Shown: one piece after another, positions 24,139 to 33,334 of the stretch
Layout of the letters: each line of letters opens with the position of its first letter
Position numbering within the stretch: the first letter of the stretch is position 1
Assembly (NCBI RefSeq): GCF_030063455.1
Contig: NZ_JASITB010000004.1
Span: forward strand, 1-64,000
DNA: 64,000 nt
Reading direction: 5' to 3'
Origin: Cryobacterium sp. PH31-O1
GTDB lineage: Bacteria; Actinomycetota; Actinomycetes; Actinomycetales; Microbacteriaceae
Program-made: the position numbers and the translations under genes
The notes under the pieces: model-generated
Told to the model about the DNA's origin: nothing
Seen by the model: only the letters and a program-made list of their open reading frames with translations
Databases searched by the model: none

Positions 24139-24494
24139 CGCTTGATATGCCGCGATAAGGCCATGCAGGTGTCGACGCCGACTTCACTGAGATGGGGCAA
24201 CTGCCGCCGGCAGCCGGAGAGGTCCTTGTCCTTGACGGTGCTGTGCAATTGGCTGGCGGTGTGGTCGAGGCGCACTGCTCCGAGCATCTTGCTGCTCGAC
24301 CGGATACTCAGCAACACGATGTCAGCGTCTTCGAGGTCGGCCGCGGCAATGGCGGTGCGCAGGCGCAGTTCCCTGGTGTGCCACAGGGCGAGGAAGTCGT
24401 TTACGAATCGGTGCTGCACGGCCACATCCCCGCCGAGATCGCTGCTCAGCCGCTGGAGCGGGGCCGGGTCGACGAGCGCACTCATGCCAGGCAT
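24135..24494 (-). CDS. Hpt-domain-like protein lacking the phospho-histidine
   Basis: 119 residues, all helical. The block LLSIRSSSKMLGAVRLDHTA (about 61-80) aligns with the Hpt motif H-x-L-K-G-S-S...L-G-A, but the position of the phosphorylatable His is Leu and the Lys-Gly are Arg-Ser. The flanking helices (FVNDFLALWHTRELRLRTAIA; SQLHSTVKD) fit the four-helix Hpt bundle. It therefore probably binds a receiver domain without phosphotransfer, or is decaying. Neighbours are an OmpR regulator (convergent) and a degenerate GGDEF gene upstream in the same direction. An alternative ATG at 24485 is equally plausible; there is no strong ribosome-binding site. Confidence 0.6.
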   Translation of the reverse strand: MPGMSALVDPAPLQRLSSDLGGDVAVQHRFVNDFLALWHTRELRLRTAIAAADLEDADIVLLSIRSSSKMLGAVRLDHTASQLHSTVKDKDLSGCRRQLPHLSEVGVDTCMALSRHIKR

Positions 24495-24599
24495 CCGCTG
24501 GACGCGGTGGTGTCAGGGATCGGCAGGGTCACTCATCAACACTGACAGGTCGACCCCAGTTCCGGGCTCAGTTTAGGTCTGCTTCCGCTCAAGATCTGA

Positions 24600-25778
24600 T
24601 CAAGATTCGGCGTGGCCGACCGCAGCGAGCTCAACGGCGATGTCGTTACCACCGCTCACTTTGACGGTGTCGATGGCCGTGTTAACCGCCACGCTGAGCG
24701 CGGTCAGGGTATACCCGTGGTCGAAGGTGTCGGCGATGCCGAAACTTGCGGTCAGCCGAATCAGGGAGGCCTCTTTCAGCGGCTCGTCGACGAGCGTGGT
24801 TTGAATTCGTTCAGCAAGGGCGCGAGCTTCGGCCGCCGAGGCCGCGCCGGCGAGCACCAAGAACCGCCCGCTGGCGCGATGGCCGATGATGGAAAGCACC
24901 GGGGCACCCCCGCGCAGCTTCGCCGCGAATCGTGCGATGGCCTCGTCGCCGGCAGCCCGTCCGAAGGCAACGTTAATCTCGGGAAGATTGTCGATATCGG
25001 CCCCGATGAGGGCGAGCCCCATGCCGGCACTCTTCGCGCGATCGAGATGATCGGTGGCCGCCTGCACAAACGCGGCGGCCGACAGCACCCCCGCTGCAGA
25101 GTGGATGCCGTCGGTCAGGTCGCCGACGGCGCTGCCGGACGCCTGCTGGGCGCGCAGCGCCGCGGCGGCGATGGTCATCAGCACCACGAGGCACAGGCTG
25201 AGGCCCGCGGTGTTGGCCGTGTTGAAGTAGGTCAGAAACACTGCCCCGGTGACGCCGTCAACGGTGAAGACGATGGCACGAACTAGAGCCGCCACCGCGG
25301 CGATCCAGAGGGCGACGGCCAGCGTACGGCCGCTCAGGTTGCGGCGTAATCGTCCGCGCACCGCTTCGAGTGCCCCGAGCACCGACATCACCGAGAGGCC
25401 AATCCACAGTTCGGCGGCGCCGGCCCAGCGTCCGGCCGGTTCGCCGTGAAGCAGCGTGGCGATGAGCACCAAAATGCTGATCAGGGTGACCAGCCAGAAG
25501 CCGCGGCTGCGCCCGTTGTAGCGGCGAAGTCCTGTCCACACCGACCCGACGGCTACGGCCAGGGCCACATTGGCCACGACGACGGCCCACCAGATCATTT
25601 GCCCGCTCTGCGACGCGCCGCTCGCAATGGTGACCATCATGGCGGCGATGAAGGCCAAACTCCAGATGCGCCCGGCCGAATCGTTGCGGTTGAAAGCGGT
25701 GTTCAGAATGAACGACACCCCGCACAGCGCGACGACCACCCCATTGAGCAGGAGCAGTGTCAGTGTGTCCAGCAGCAT
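24600..25778 (-). CDS. Membrane protein with degenerate GGDEF domain
   Basis: 392 residues. Six hydrophobic segments occupy residues 1-205. The C-terminal part aligns with GGDEF domains: GLALIGADIDNLPEINVAFGRAAGDEAIARFA matches the substrate/metal region, but the signature loop is HRASGRFLVL where active enzymes have GGDEF, and the usual Asp-Leu-Asp-x-F metal site is ADIDNL. Diguanylate cyclase activity is therefore unlikely; it may be a sensor or a regulator of the intact GGDEF-EAL protein encoded upstream. It is third in a leftward series (GGDEF-EAL, PAS kinase, this gene) with 15 nt between it and the kinase gene. Confidence 0.8.
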   Translation of the reverse strand: MLLDTLTLLLLNGVVVALCGVSFILNTAFNRNDSAGRIWSLAFIAAMMVTIASGASQSGQMIWWAVVVANVALAVAVGSVWTGLRRYNGRSRGFWLVTLISILVLIATLLHGEPAGRWAGAAELWIGLSVMSVLGALEAVRGRLRRNLSGRTLAVALWIAAVAALVRAIVFTVDGVTGAVFLTYFNTANTAGLSLCLVVLMTIAAAALRAQQASGSAVGDLTDGIHSAAGVLSAAAFVQAATDHLDRAKSAGMGLALIGADIDNLPEINVAFGRAAGDEAIARFAAKLRGGAPVLSIIGHRASGRFLVLAGAASAAEARALAERIQTTLVDEPLKEASLIRLTASFGIADTFDHGYTLTALSVAVNTAIDTVKVSGGNDIAVELAAVGHAES

Positions 25779-25793
25779 GTGCCTACCTCTTGG

Positions 25794-27434
25794 TTACCGT
25801 TCATAGTCACGTGGCAGGGTCGCGATCGCGATGGTGCCCTTGCCGGGAGCCGATTCGACCCTGAGGTCTCCCCCGTGCTGGCGGCAGATGTCCCGGCTGA
25901 TGCTCAGTCCGAGGCCGGTGCCGTGAATGCTCGACCCCCGCACCGAATCCGCGCGGTAGAACCGGTCGAAGAGGTTCAGCTGCTCACCCGGGGTCATGCC
26001 CCGACCTGTGTCGGCAACGCGTAACTCGACCTGGCTGACGGAATCAATCAGGGTCACCTCGATGTGGCCGCTCTTCGTGTTGTACTTGACCGCGTTGGAG
26101 AACAGGTTGTCGATCACCTGGCGCAGGCGAAAGGCATCCGCTTGTAGTCGCACGGTCGGCAGCGCTGCCAGCACGAACGTGATGTCGCGCTCGGCTGCCA
26201 TCGGCCGCAGCGATTCGATGGCCTCGGTGACGATCACCGACAGGTCGCACGGGGCGAGCGTGATTGCCAATTCATGCTTGGTGGCGGCAGCCGTCGTGAG
26301 CAGATCGGCGACCAGTGCCAGCAGTCGATCCGAATTCTTCGACGCCACCTCGAGCATGCGCCGGGTCGAGGGATCGAGGGTGTCGTCGTCGAGGGCCAGT
26401 TCGAGATAACCCATGATCGACGTCAGCGGGGTGCGCAGTTCGTGCGAAACGGATGCGACCAGGTCGTCCCGCGCCTTGATTGCGCGCAGTTCCGCGGTGA
26501 CATCGCGCGCCACCATAACACCGCCATCGTAATTGTCGTTCTCGTCGAGAATGGGCCGGGCCGAGATGAGCACGGCGGCCTGCTGCTTGCCCTTCTCCCC
26601 CACCCAGACGGTGACGTGATCGACCGTCTCGCCCCGCATCGCCCGCTGGAACGGCCGATCGGCCTCGGCATACGGGGTGATCTGGTCATCGTGGAAGACC
26701 ACGATGGAGGAAAATTGACCGTCTTTCACCCCGAAGCGGGAGAACATCTCGCGCTGAGCCCGGTTGATGAAGTTGGGTTTGGCCTCACGGCTGAACCCGA
26801 CGACGCCGAAGTCGATGGTATTGAAAATTTCGTCGAGGGTGCGCTCCTCACGGCGAGAACGCCGCAGCGCCCCCGCAAAGAGTACTGACTGCTGGGTGAG
26901 CAGCACCCGCTGCGCAGCGGCACGCTTGGTCGTTGTGTAGGTGGTGGCGGCGACAAAGGCCAGCACGATGGGCACGATCGCCAGCCGCGGAATCTCATTG
27001 CCTGAAATCGGCTCCGCCCGCAGCAGGCCCGCTGACCAGAGCAGCACGGCGGTGAGCACCACTCCCCCGACGGCGCCCCGACCGCCAAAATGGCTCGATA
27101 GCCAGATGATGGGAAACACGAGCAGAAACGTCGTGCCGAGCAGCGGCTCACCCTCGCGCGCGATCACCAGCGCGACCAGGTCGACGATCGGCAGAATGAC
27201 GATCCACTTCTTGTCGACGTGCCGCCACGGCACCCCCGCCGCCACTCCGGTGGTAACGAAGACAATGAGAATCCCGGCCAGAAACAGCTGATTGGTTAGG
27301 ATGTGGGGTCCGAGCAGCCCCGAGACCGCGACCAGCAGCAGGGTCGCCGACCCGACCAGTAGCTGGGAGAGAAAGACAGACCGCTCGACCCGATAGCGGT
27401 GCGCTCGGTCAGGTCTCGGGAGTCGTTGCATCAC
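25794..27434 (-). CDS. Membrane PAS sensor histidine kinase
   Basis: 546 residues. Five or six transmembrane segments (to about 170), a PAS domain (about 200-320; EIFNTIDFGVVGFSRE, VMVARDVTAELRAIK), HisKA domain with SVSHELRTPLTSIMGYLEL (about 330-348, phospho-His within), and HATPase domain with DNLFSNAVKYN (N box), DTGRGM (G1), GTGLGLSI (G2). All catalytic motifs intact. Start is GTG 27434 (4-nt overlap with the upstream GGDEF-EAL stop) or the adjacent ATG 27431. Coupled translation with the GGDEF-EAL gene suggests a shared signalling role. The OmpR regulator at 23072 is the nearest candidate partner. Confidence 0.9.
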   Translation of the reverse strand: MMQRLPRPDRAHRYRVERSVFLSQLLVGSATLLLVAVSGLLGPHILTNQLFLAGILIVFVTTGVAAGVPWRHVDKKWIVILPIVDLVALVIAREGEPLLGTTFLLVFPIIWLSSHFGGRGAVGGVVLTAVLLWSAGLLRAEPISGNEIPRLAIVPIVLAFVAATTYTTTKRAAAQRVLLTQQSVLFAGALRRSRREERTLDEIFNTIDFGVVGFSREAKPNFINRAQREMFSRFGVKDGQFSSIVVFHDDQITPYAEADRPFQRAMRGETVDHVTVWVGEKGKQQAAVLISARPILDENDNYDGGVMVARDVTAELRAIKARDDLVASVSHELRTPLTSIMGYLELALDDDTLDPSTRRMLEVASKNSDRLLALVADLLTTAAATKHELAITLAPCDLSVIVTEAIESLRPMAAERDITFVLAALPTVRLQADAFRLRQVIDNLFSNAVKYNTKSGHIEVTLIDSVSQVELRVADTGRGMTPGEQLNLFDRFYRADSVRGSSIHGTGLGLSISRDICRQHGGDLRVESAPGKGTIAIATLPRDYER

Positions 27435-29797
27435 GAGGGCGTTACCGTGGCGTGGCTCGCGGTCGGCAAAACGGCTTTTGCGCCGAATTCATCGAGCCGG
27501 TCGATGGTTTCGGAGAACCCCTGCGGCACCCCGAAATGAAAGCCCTGAGCACTGCGAATGCCGAGCCGAGCCAGCTGCACCGCCATGCGCTCGTTCTCCA
27601 CACCCTCAACGATCATCGAATACTCGAGTTTGTCACCAAAGCTCTGCAGCGCCATGAGAACCTCACGCTGGCGCACATTGGTGAGGTCGTCGACCAGGCT
27701 GCGGTCGATCTTGAGAATGTCCATCGGAACCCGCACCAGCGAATCGACCGAGGAATCGTCCGAGCCGTAGTCGTCGAGCGCAATCAAAATTCCGAGGTCG
27801 CGCAACCGGTTGACCTGCTCGCGAATCGGTGCCGAGACGCGAACGGCCGAGCGCTCATTGAGCTCAAGGCAGAGCGAGATCTCCGGATACCGCGTGTTCA
27901 ACTCCTCCACAAACCGACCGAGACGCTCCGGCGCGAGTTGACCGGCCTCGACGTTGATGGTCATGCAGACGATACCGGGTTCGACCAGACGAAACTCGGC
28001 CGCAGCGGTCATCGCCGATTCCGCAATTTGCTGGGTCAACTTGTCGAACCGGCCCAGGCTCTTGGCCTTCTCCACCAGCGACGGCGGTGAGATCGCGCCC
28101 AGTTCCGGGTCGACGTATCGCAGCAACGCTTCGAACGCCCAGATGCGGCCAGTGACAAGGCTGACGATGGGCTGATAGGCCAGTGGCAGCCTATTCTCGT
28201 CGATGGCACGGGCGACAGTGTCGTTGAACTGCGAGGAGAGATGGCCGGAGACGTTGATGCTCGTGCCGCTGTCGGTGCTGCCGCGGCGGCGGCTTTTCTT
28301 GACCAAGAGCATGCTGTGGTCGGCGTCGTGAACGAGAGAGGCGACATCCGTTTCAACGGAAACGGAGTAGGCGAGACCGATGCTGAGGCTGGGATTGATG
28401 GCGTCGGAGCCAACGGCGAGCGGCGCAGCGGATGCCGTCAGCACCGTCTCGGCGATGGCTTTGGCTTCGGCGAGGGAGGCGAGTCGCGTGAGGATGATGA
28501 CGAATTCGTCGCCACCGACCCGGGCGACGACGTCGTGAGGGCGCACCGATTGGCGTAGCCGCTGGCCGAGAACCTTCAGCACCTCGTCGCCGGTCTGGTG
28601 CCCGTAGGTGTCGTTTAGACGCTTGAAACCGTCGAGGTCTATGAAGAGAACCGCGATCGCCTCGGCGTCGCTGCGGGTGCTGTTGATCGTGTCGAGGGCT
28701 TCCTGAAAGGCACCGTAGTTGGGCAGACCGGTGAGCGGATCGGTGTTGGCTCGCGCGGTCAGCCCCGCCAGGTTCTGCCGCGCCTGCACGGCCAGTTCGG
28801 CGGTGGCGGCGAGGGCTTGCAGCGCTCGGCGGTCAACGCCGGAAAACGCGCCGTCCATTGGGTCGCGACGGGCGACGAGAAATCGTGGTTCACCGGGGGT
28901 GAACATGACCGGAACCCCAATAGCCCCGCTCTCAGCGGGGCCAGGCTGCACCGTGATCGACTGCACGCCGACCGCGGTCGCAGCCGCCTGGCACAGTGCC
29001 TCCGCGACGTTGTCGACGCTGCGGGTGGTACTCAGGATGCTGCTCCCGACCACGAGGCCGTTCAAACGACGCCGCATGTCCAGCAGCGTGCGCACGACAA
29101 TGGCGATCAACGCCACCGCGAAACTGCCCATCAGGGTGCCGACGGCGGTCTCGATTCCGGTGCGGCCTTCCCCCGGGGTGGGAAGTCCGATTACGGACCA
29201 GTGCGCCGAGAGCACGGCCAACGCAGCGACGGTGACAAGCAGCGCGCTGAGGCGTACCGGTGAGATGAGCGGCTGGCCGCCCCGGTCCGCTGGGGCGTTG
29301 ATCAGGCGCACTCGCAGAACTTCCAACGCGAGCACGATGAGCACATACCCAGCGGATGCTGCGGCGACCGCCGGCAGGAATGCCACACCGGCCCGGCCGA
29401 GCATCCCGGCGATGAGAAAATAGAGCAGACAGCCGATGCCCGCCAGGCCCGCGCTGTAGACGGATACGCCGATGCGGCGGGATTCAATCATCAACGCGAT
29501 CAGAATTCCGAGCATGACCACGCCGACAATGGCCTGATAGGGCAGCACCGGGACCAGGGCCGGAACGGCCAGAACGGGCACGCTCATGGCCGGAGTGCGA
29601 TGGGGCACGCTGCCCACGCGAATCCAGGCTATTTCGAGTGCGGCGACGCAGACGAGGCCGGTCACCGCGGCGGTAATTCTGGTGCCAGGATCAGCAAGAA
29701 CGATGACGACTGCACCGGAGATAAACACCAGCCCAACGGCAGTGAACACGCCAAGGGAGACGCGCCGCAGCACGCCCAACACCCCAGTTTGGCTCAC
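27431..29797 (-). CDS. Membrane GGDEF-EAL cyclic-di-GMP protein
   Basis: 788 residues. About eight hydrophobic segments to residue ~235, a GAF-like stretch (about 245-340), then GGDEF domain with intact VGGDEFVIIL (about 430) and LFIDLDGFKRLND metal site, then EAL domain. In the EAL domain FEALLRY, LELNERS, LDDYGSDDSSVDSL, ILKIDRSLV, IVEGVENE and AQGFHFG are visible. The metal Glu/Asp positions mostly hold, but the loop DDFGTGxSS is DDYGSDDSS and ExTE is ELNE. Both synthesis and hydrolysis of c-di-GMP are possible; the cyclase site looks more standard. Starts just upstream of the asd region (convergent spacing about 90 nt on the same strand). First gene of the signalling operon. Confidence 0.9.
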   Translation of the reverse strand: MSQTGVLGVLRRVSLGVFTAVGLVFISGAVVIVLADPGTRITAAVTGLVCVAALEIAWIRVGSVPHRTPAMSVPVLAVPALVPVLPYQAIVGVVMLGILIALMIESRRIGVSVYSAGLAGIGCLLYFLIAGMLGRAGVAFLPAVAAASAGYVLIVLALEVLRVRLINAPADRGGQPLISPVRLSALLVTVAALAVLSAHWSVIGLPTPGEGRTGIETAVGTLMGSFAVALIAIVVRTLLDMRRRLNGLVVGSSILSTTRSVDNVAEALCQAAATAVGVQSITVQPGPAESGAIGVPVMFTPGEPRFLVARRDPMDGAFSGVDRRALQALAATAELAVQARQNLAGLTARANTDPLTGLPNYGAFQEALDTINSTRSDAEAIAVLFIDLDGFKRLNDTYGHQTGDEVLKVLGQRLRQSVRPHDVVARVGGDEFVIILTRLASLAEAKAIAETVLTASAAPLAVGSDAINPSLSIGLAYSVSVETDVASLVHDADHSMLLVKKSRRRGSTDSGTSINVSGHLSSQFNDTVARAIDENRLPLAYQPIVSLVTGRIWAFEALLRYVDPELGAISPPSLVEKAKSLGRFDKLTQQIAESAMTAAAEFRLVEPGIVCMTINVEAGQLAPERLGRFVEELNTRYPEISLCLELNERSAVRVSAPIREQVNRLRDLGILIALDDYGSDDSSVDSLVRVPMDILKIDRSLVDDLTNVRQREVLMALQSFGDKLEYSMIVEGVENERMAVQLARLGIRSAQGFHFGVPQGFSETIDRLDEFGAKAVLPTASHATVTPS

Positions 29798-29888
29798 GCG
29801 GTCAAAGCCTACGCGACTTACCGGTCGATAAGTGCGTGCGGGTATGTTTTGAACGGGCTGTTCGGGTTTAACCCGGCCTCGGCGCGGG

Positions 29889-30968
<1,080 letters not shown>

Positions 30969-31027
30969 CTAACGTCGTTCGCCCTCACGGGCACTTCATT
31001 CTGCAATGTTCCCTCGGCCTTTTGGGG

Positions 31028-31118
31028 CATAACTCCTGCAATTTCGTTGACTGTTCGGTACTCTTCCGCGTAATTACGGGGAAGTGCAGAACGATGGTGA
31101 CAAATTGCAGGAGTTATG
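31028..31118. repeat. Palindromic repeat family A, copy 2
   Basis: Arms CATAACTCCTGCAATTT and AAATTGCAGGAGTTATG (17 bp, perfect) flank about 57 nt including CGTAATTACG and GGGGAAGT. It lies between lysC and asd. Confidence 0.85.
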
Positions 31119-31162
31119 ACCGGGGAGGGGTGAGGCGGGGCATCCGTTTGGCGAAGCGAGGG

Positions 31163-32440
31163 CTAGCGGCCGGAGCCCCCGTGCACGACAGCTTCGATCT
31201 CGCCGTCGAGCCCGAACGCGGTGTGCACCACGCGGAGGGCCTCGTTGATGGTGTCGGCGCGGGTAACGACCGAGATACGGATCTCGCTCGTGGAGATCAT
31301 CTCGATGTTGATTCCGGCCTCGTACAGCGCCTCGAACAGTTTCGCCGAGACGCCCGTATTGGTGCGCATGCCGCCGCCGACCAGGGCAAGCTTGGCGATC
31401 TGATCGTCGTACTGCAGGCCGGTGAACCCGATGCGGTCGCGTTCGTTGGTCAGCGCGGTGAGTACCTGCTGGCCCTCGGACTTGGGCAGCGTGAAGGAGA
31501 TGTCGGTGAGTCCGGTCGCCGCGGCCGACACGTTCTGCACGATCATGTCGACGTTAGCGTTGGTGCGGGCGACGATCTTGAAGATGAGCGCGGCTTTGCC
31601 GGGAATGTCGGGGACGCCAACGACGGTGACCTTCGCCTCGCTCAGGTCAGCGGCGATTCCGGCGATGATTGGTTCTTCCACAATTTCTCCATTTTCTCGC
31701 GCGGTCGCGGCGTTGTACACGATGGTGCCGGTGTTGTTGTTGAACGAGGAGCGCACGTGCAGCGTGACGCCGTGGCGGCGGGCATATTCCACAGCGCGAA
31801 TATATAGAACTTTGGCTCCGGCGGCGGCGAGTTCAAGCATTTCTTCGCTCGTGACACGCTCGAGTTTGCGGGCGCGGGGAACGACGCGCGGATCCGCGGT
31901 GAAGACGCCGTCGACATCCGTGTAGATTTCGCAGATGTCGGCGCCGAGCGCGGCGGCGAGGGCGACGGCGGTAGTGTCAGAACCGCCGCGGCCGAGGGTG
32001 GTGATGTCCAGGGTGTCGCGGTTGAAGCCCTGAAAGCCGGCGACGATGGCGACGGCGCCCTCGTCGAGGGCCGAGCGGATGCGTCCCGGCGTAACGTCGA
32101 CGATGCGCGCGGAGCCGTGGCGGGCATCCGTGATCATTCCGGCCTGGCTGCCGGTGAAGGAGCGAGCGTCGTAACCGAGGCTTTTGATGGCCATCGCGAG
32201 CAGCGCCATGGAGATGCGCTCTCCTGCTGTGAGCAGCATGTCCAGCTCGCGCGGGGCGGGCAGCGGGGTGACCTGGTGGGCCAGGTCAAGCAGTTCGTCG
32301 GTGCTGTCGCCCATCGCCGAGACGGCGACGACGACCTCGTTGCCGGCCTTGCGGGTATCGACGATGCGCTTGGCGACCCGCTTGATACTTTCGGCATCGG
32401 CGACGGATGATCCGCCGAACTTCTGCACGATCAAGCTCAT
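31163..32440 (-). CDS. lysC: Aspartokinase
   Basis: 425 residues from ATG 32440 with AGGAGT at correct spacing. KFGGSSVAD (about 7-15) is the kinase signature, followed by [20 protein letters not shown] and [14 protein letters not shown] (about 150-165). Two ACT domains occupy the C-terminus ([15 protein letters not shown], about 268; [20 protein letters not shown], about 350), where lysine plus threonine usually bind. Phosphorylates aspartate as the first step of the aspartate pathway. As in corynebacteria an internal start producing the separate beta subunit is likely but I did not pinpoint it. Longer in-frame upstream sequence is unconserved. Confidence 0.97.
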   Translation of the reverse strand: MSLIVQKFGGSSVADAESIKRVAKRIVDTRKAGNEVVVAVSAMGDSTDELLDLAHQVTPLPAPRELDMLLTAGERISMALLAMAIKSLGYDARSFTGSQAGMITDARHGSARIVDVTPGRIRSALDEGAVAIVAGFQGFNRDTLDITTLGRGGSDTTAVALAAALGADICEIYTDVDGVFTADPRVVPRARKLERVTSEEMLELAAAGAKVLYIRAVEYARRHGVTLHVRSSFNNNTGTIVYNAATARENGEIVEEPIIAGIAADLSEAKVTVVGVPDIPGKAALIFKIVARTNANVDMIVQNVSAAATGLTDISFTLPKSEGQQVLTALTNERDRIGFTGLQYDDQIAKLALVGGGMRTNTGVSAKLFEALYEAGINIEMISTSEIRISVVTRADTINEALRVVHTAFGLDGEIEAVVHGGSGR

Positions 32441-32596
32441 GTGACTCCTGAGATTGGGGTTCGCGGGCCTGCCGTTCGGGCCGCGTCCAAGTTCCCATCC
32501 TAAATGCTCGTGCCCGAGGCGGGTGCCATGTGACGCTGCGCTGCATGGGTGGGTGGCGCTTGTATGGATGGCGTGGGCGGGACATCCGCTGGCTGG

Positions 32597-32660
32597 GCCC
32601 ACCTTATGTCCCTGGGCCCAGTTTATAAACTGGGCCCAGGGACGGGGCCCGGGCCCCGTC
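32597..32660. repeat. Nested palindrome family C, copy 2
   Basis: GGCCCACCTTATG precedes a perfect 32-nt palindrome (CCCTGGGCCCAGTTTA and its complement) and then GACGGGGCCC/GGGCCCCGTC. Relative to copy 1 a C-G pair is replaced by T-A on both arms. It lies in the 291-nt gap between recR and lysC, which otherwise holds only GGC-rich simple sequence (32690-32730). Confidence 0.85.
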
Positions 32661-32731
32661 CAAAAAAGGGGCGGGTTACGTTGAGTGGGCCGCGGCGGCG
32701 GGGGCGGGGGTGGCGGCGGCGGCGGGGGTGG

Positions 32732-33331
32732 CTAGTGGGTGACCTCGCGGCGACCTTCGAAGGCGCGGCCGAGGGTGACCTCGTCGGCGTACTCAAGGTC
32801 CCCACCCACGGGAAGGCCAGAGGCGAGCCGGGTGACCTTGATTTCGAGGGTGGTCAGCAATCGGGAGAGGTAGGTTGCGGTGGCCTCCCCTTCCAGGTTC
32901 GGGTCGGTCGCGATAATGACCTCCTGCACGGTGTTGTCGGCCAGGCGCTGCATCAGTTGGCGGATACGCAGGTCGTCGGGTCCGACACCGTCGATCGGGC
33001 TGATAGCTCCGCCGAGCACGTGATAGAGCCCCTTGAACTCGCGGGTGCGCTCGATCGCGACAACGTCCTTGGCCTCTTCGACCACGCAGATCGACGTGGG
33101 ATTGCGGCGCGGGTCGCGGCAAATCAGACAGGTCGGCTGCTCACTCACGTTGCCGCAGATATCGCAGAACCGCACCTTGTCGCGCACCTCGAGCAACACG
33201 TTGGCGAGCCGGGTCACGTCGAACTTCTCGGTCTGCAGAATGTGAAACGCGATGCGCTGGGCGGACTTCGGGCCGATTCCGGGAAGCTGGCCGAGCTCGT
33301 CGATCAGTTCCTGAACGATGCCTTCATACAT
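32732..33331 (-). CDS. recR: Recombination mediator RecR
   Basis: 199 residues, family length. Helix-hairpin-helix [17 protein letters not shown] (about 16-32), zinc finger [16 protein letters not shown] (about 56-71), and Toprim domain with [12 protein letters not shown] and [18 protein letters not shown]. With RecF/RecO it loads RecA at gaps in single-stranded DNA. It follows dnaX by 3 nt, the conserved dnaX-recR arrangement (the small ybaB gene usually between them is absent here). Confidence 0.97.
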   Translation of the reverse strand: MYEGIVQELIDELGQLPGIGPKSAQRIAFHILQTEKFDVTRLANVLLEVRDKVRFCDICGNVSEQPTCLICRDPRRNPTSICVVEEAKDVVAIERTREFKGLYHVLGGAISPIDGVGPDDLRIRQLMQRLADNTVQEVIIATDPNLEGEATATYLSRLLTTLEIKVTRLASGLPVGGDLEYADEVTLGRAFEGRREVTH

Positions 33332-33334
33332 GGT

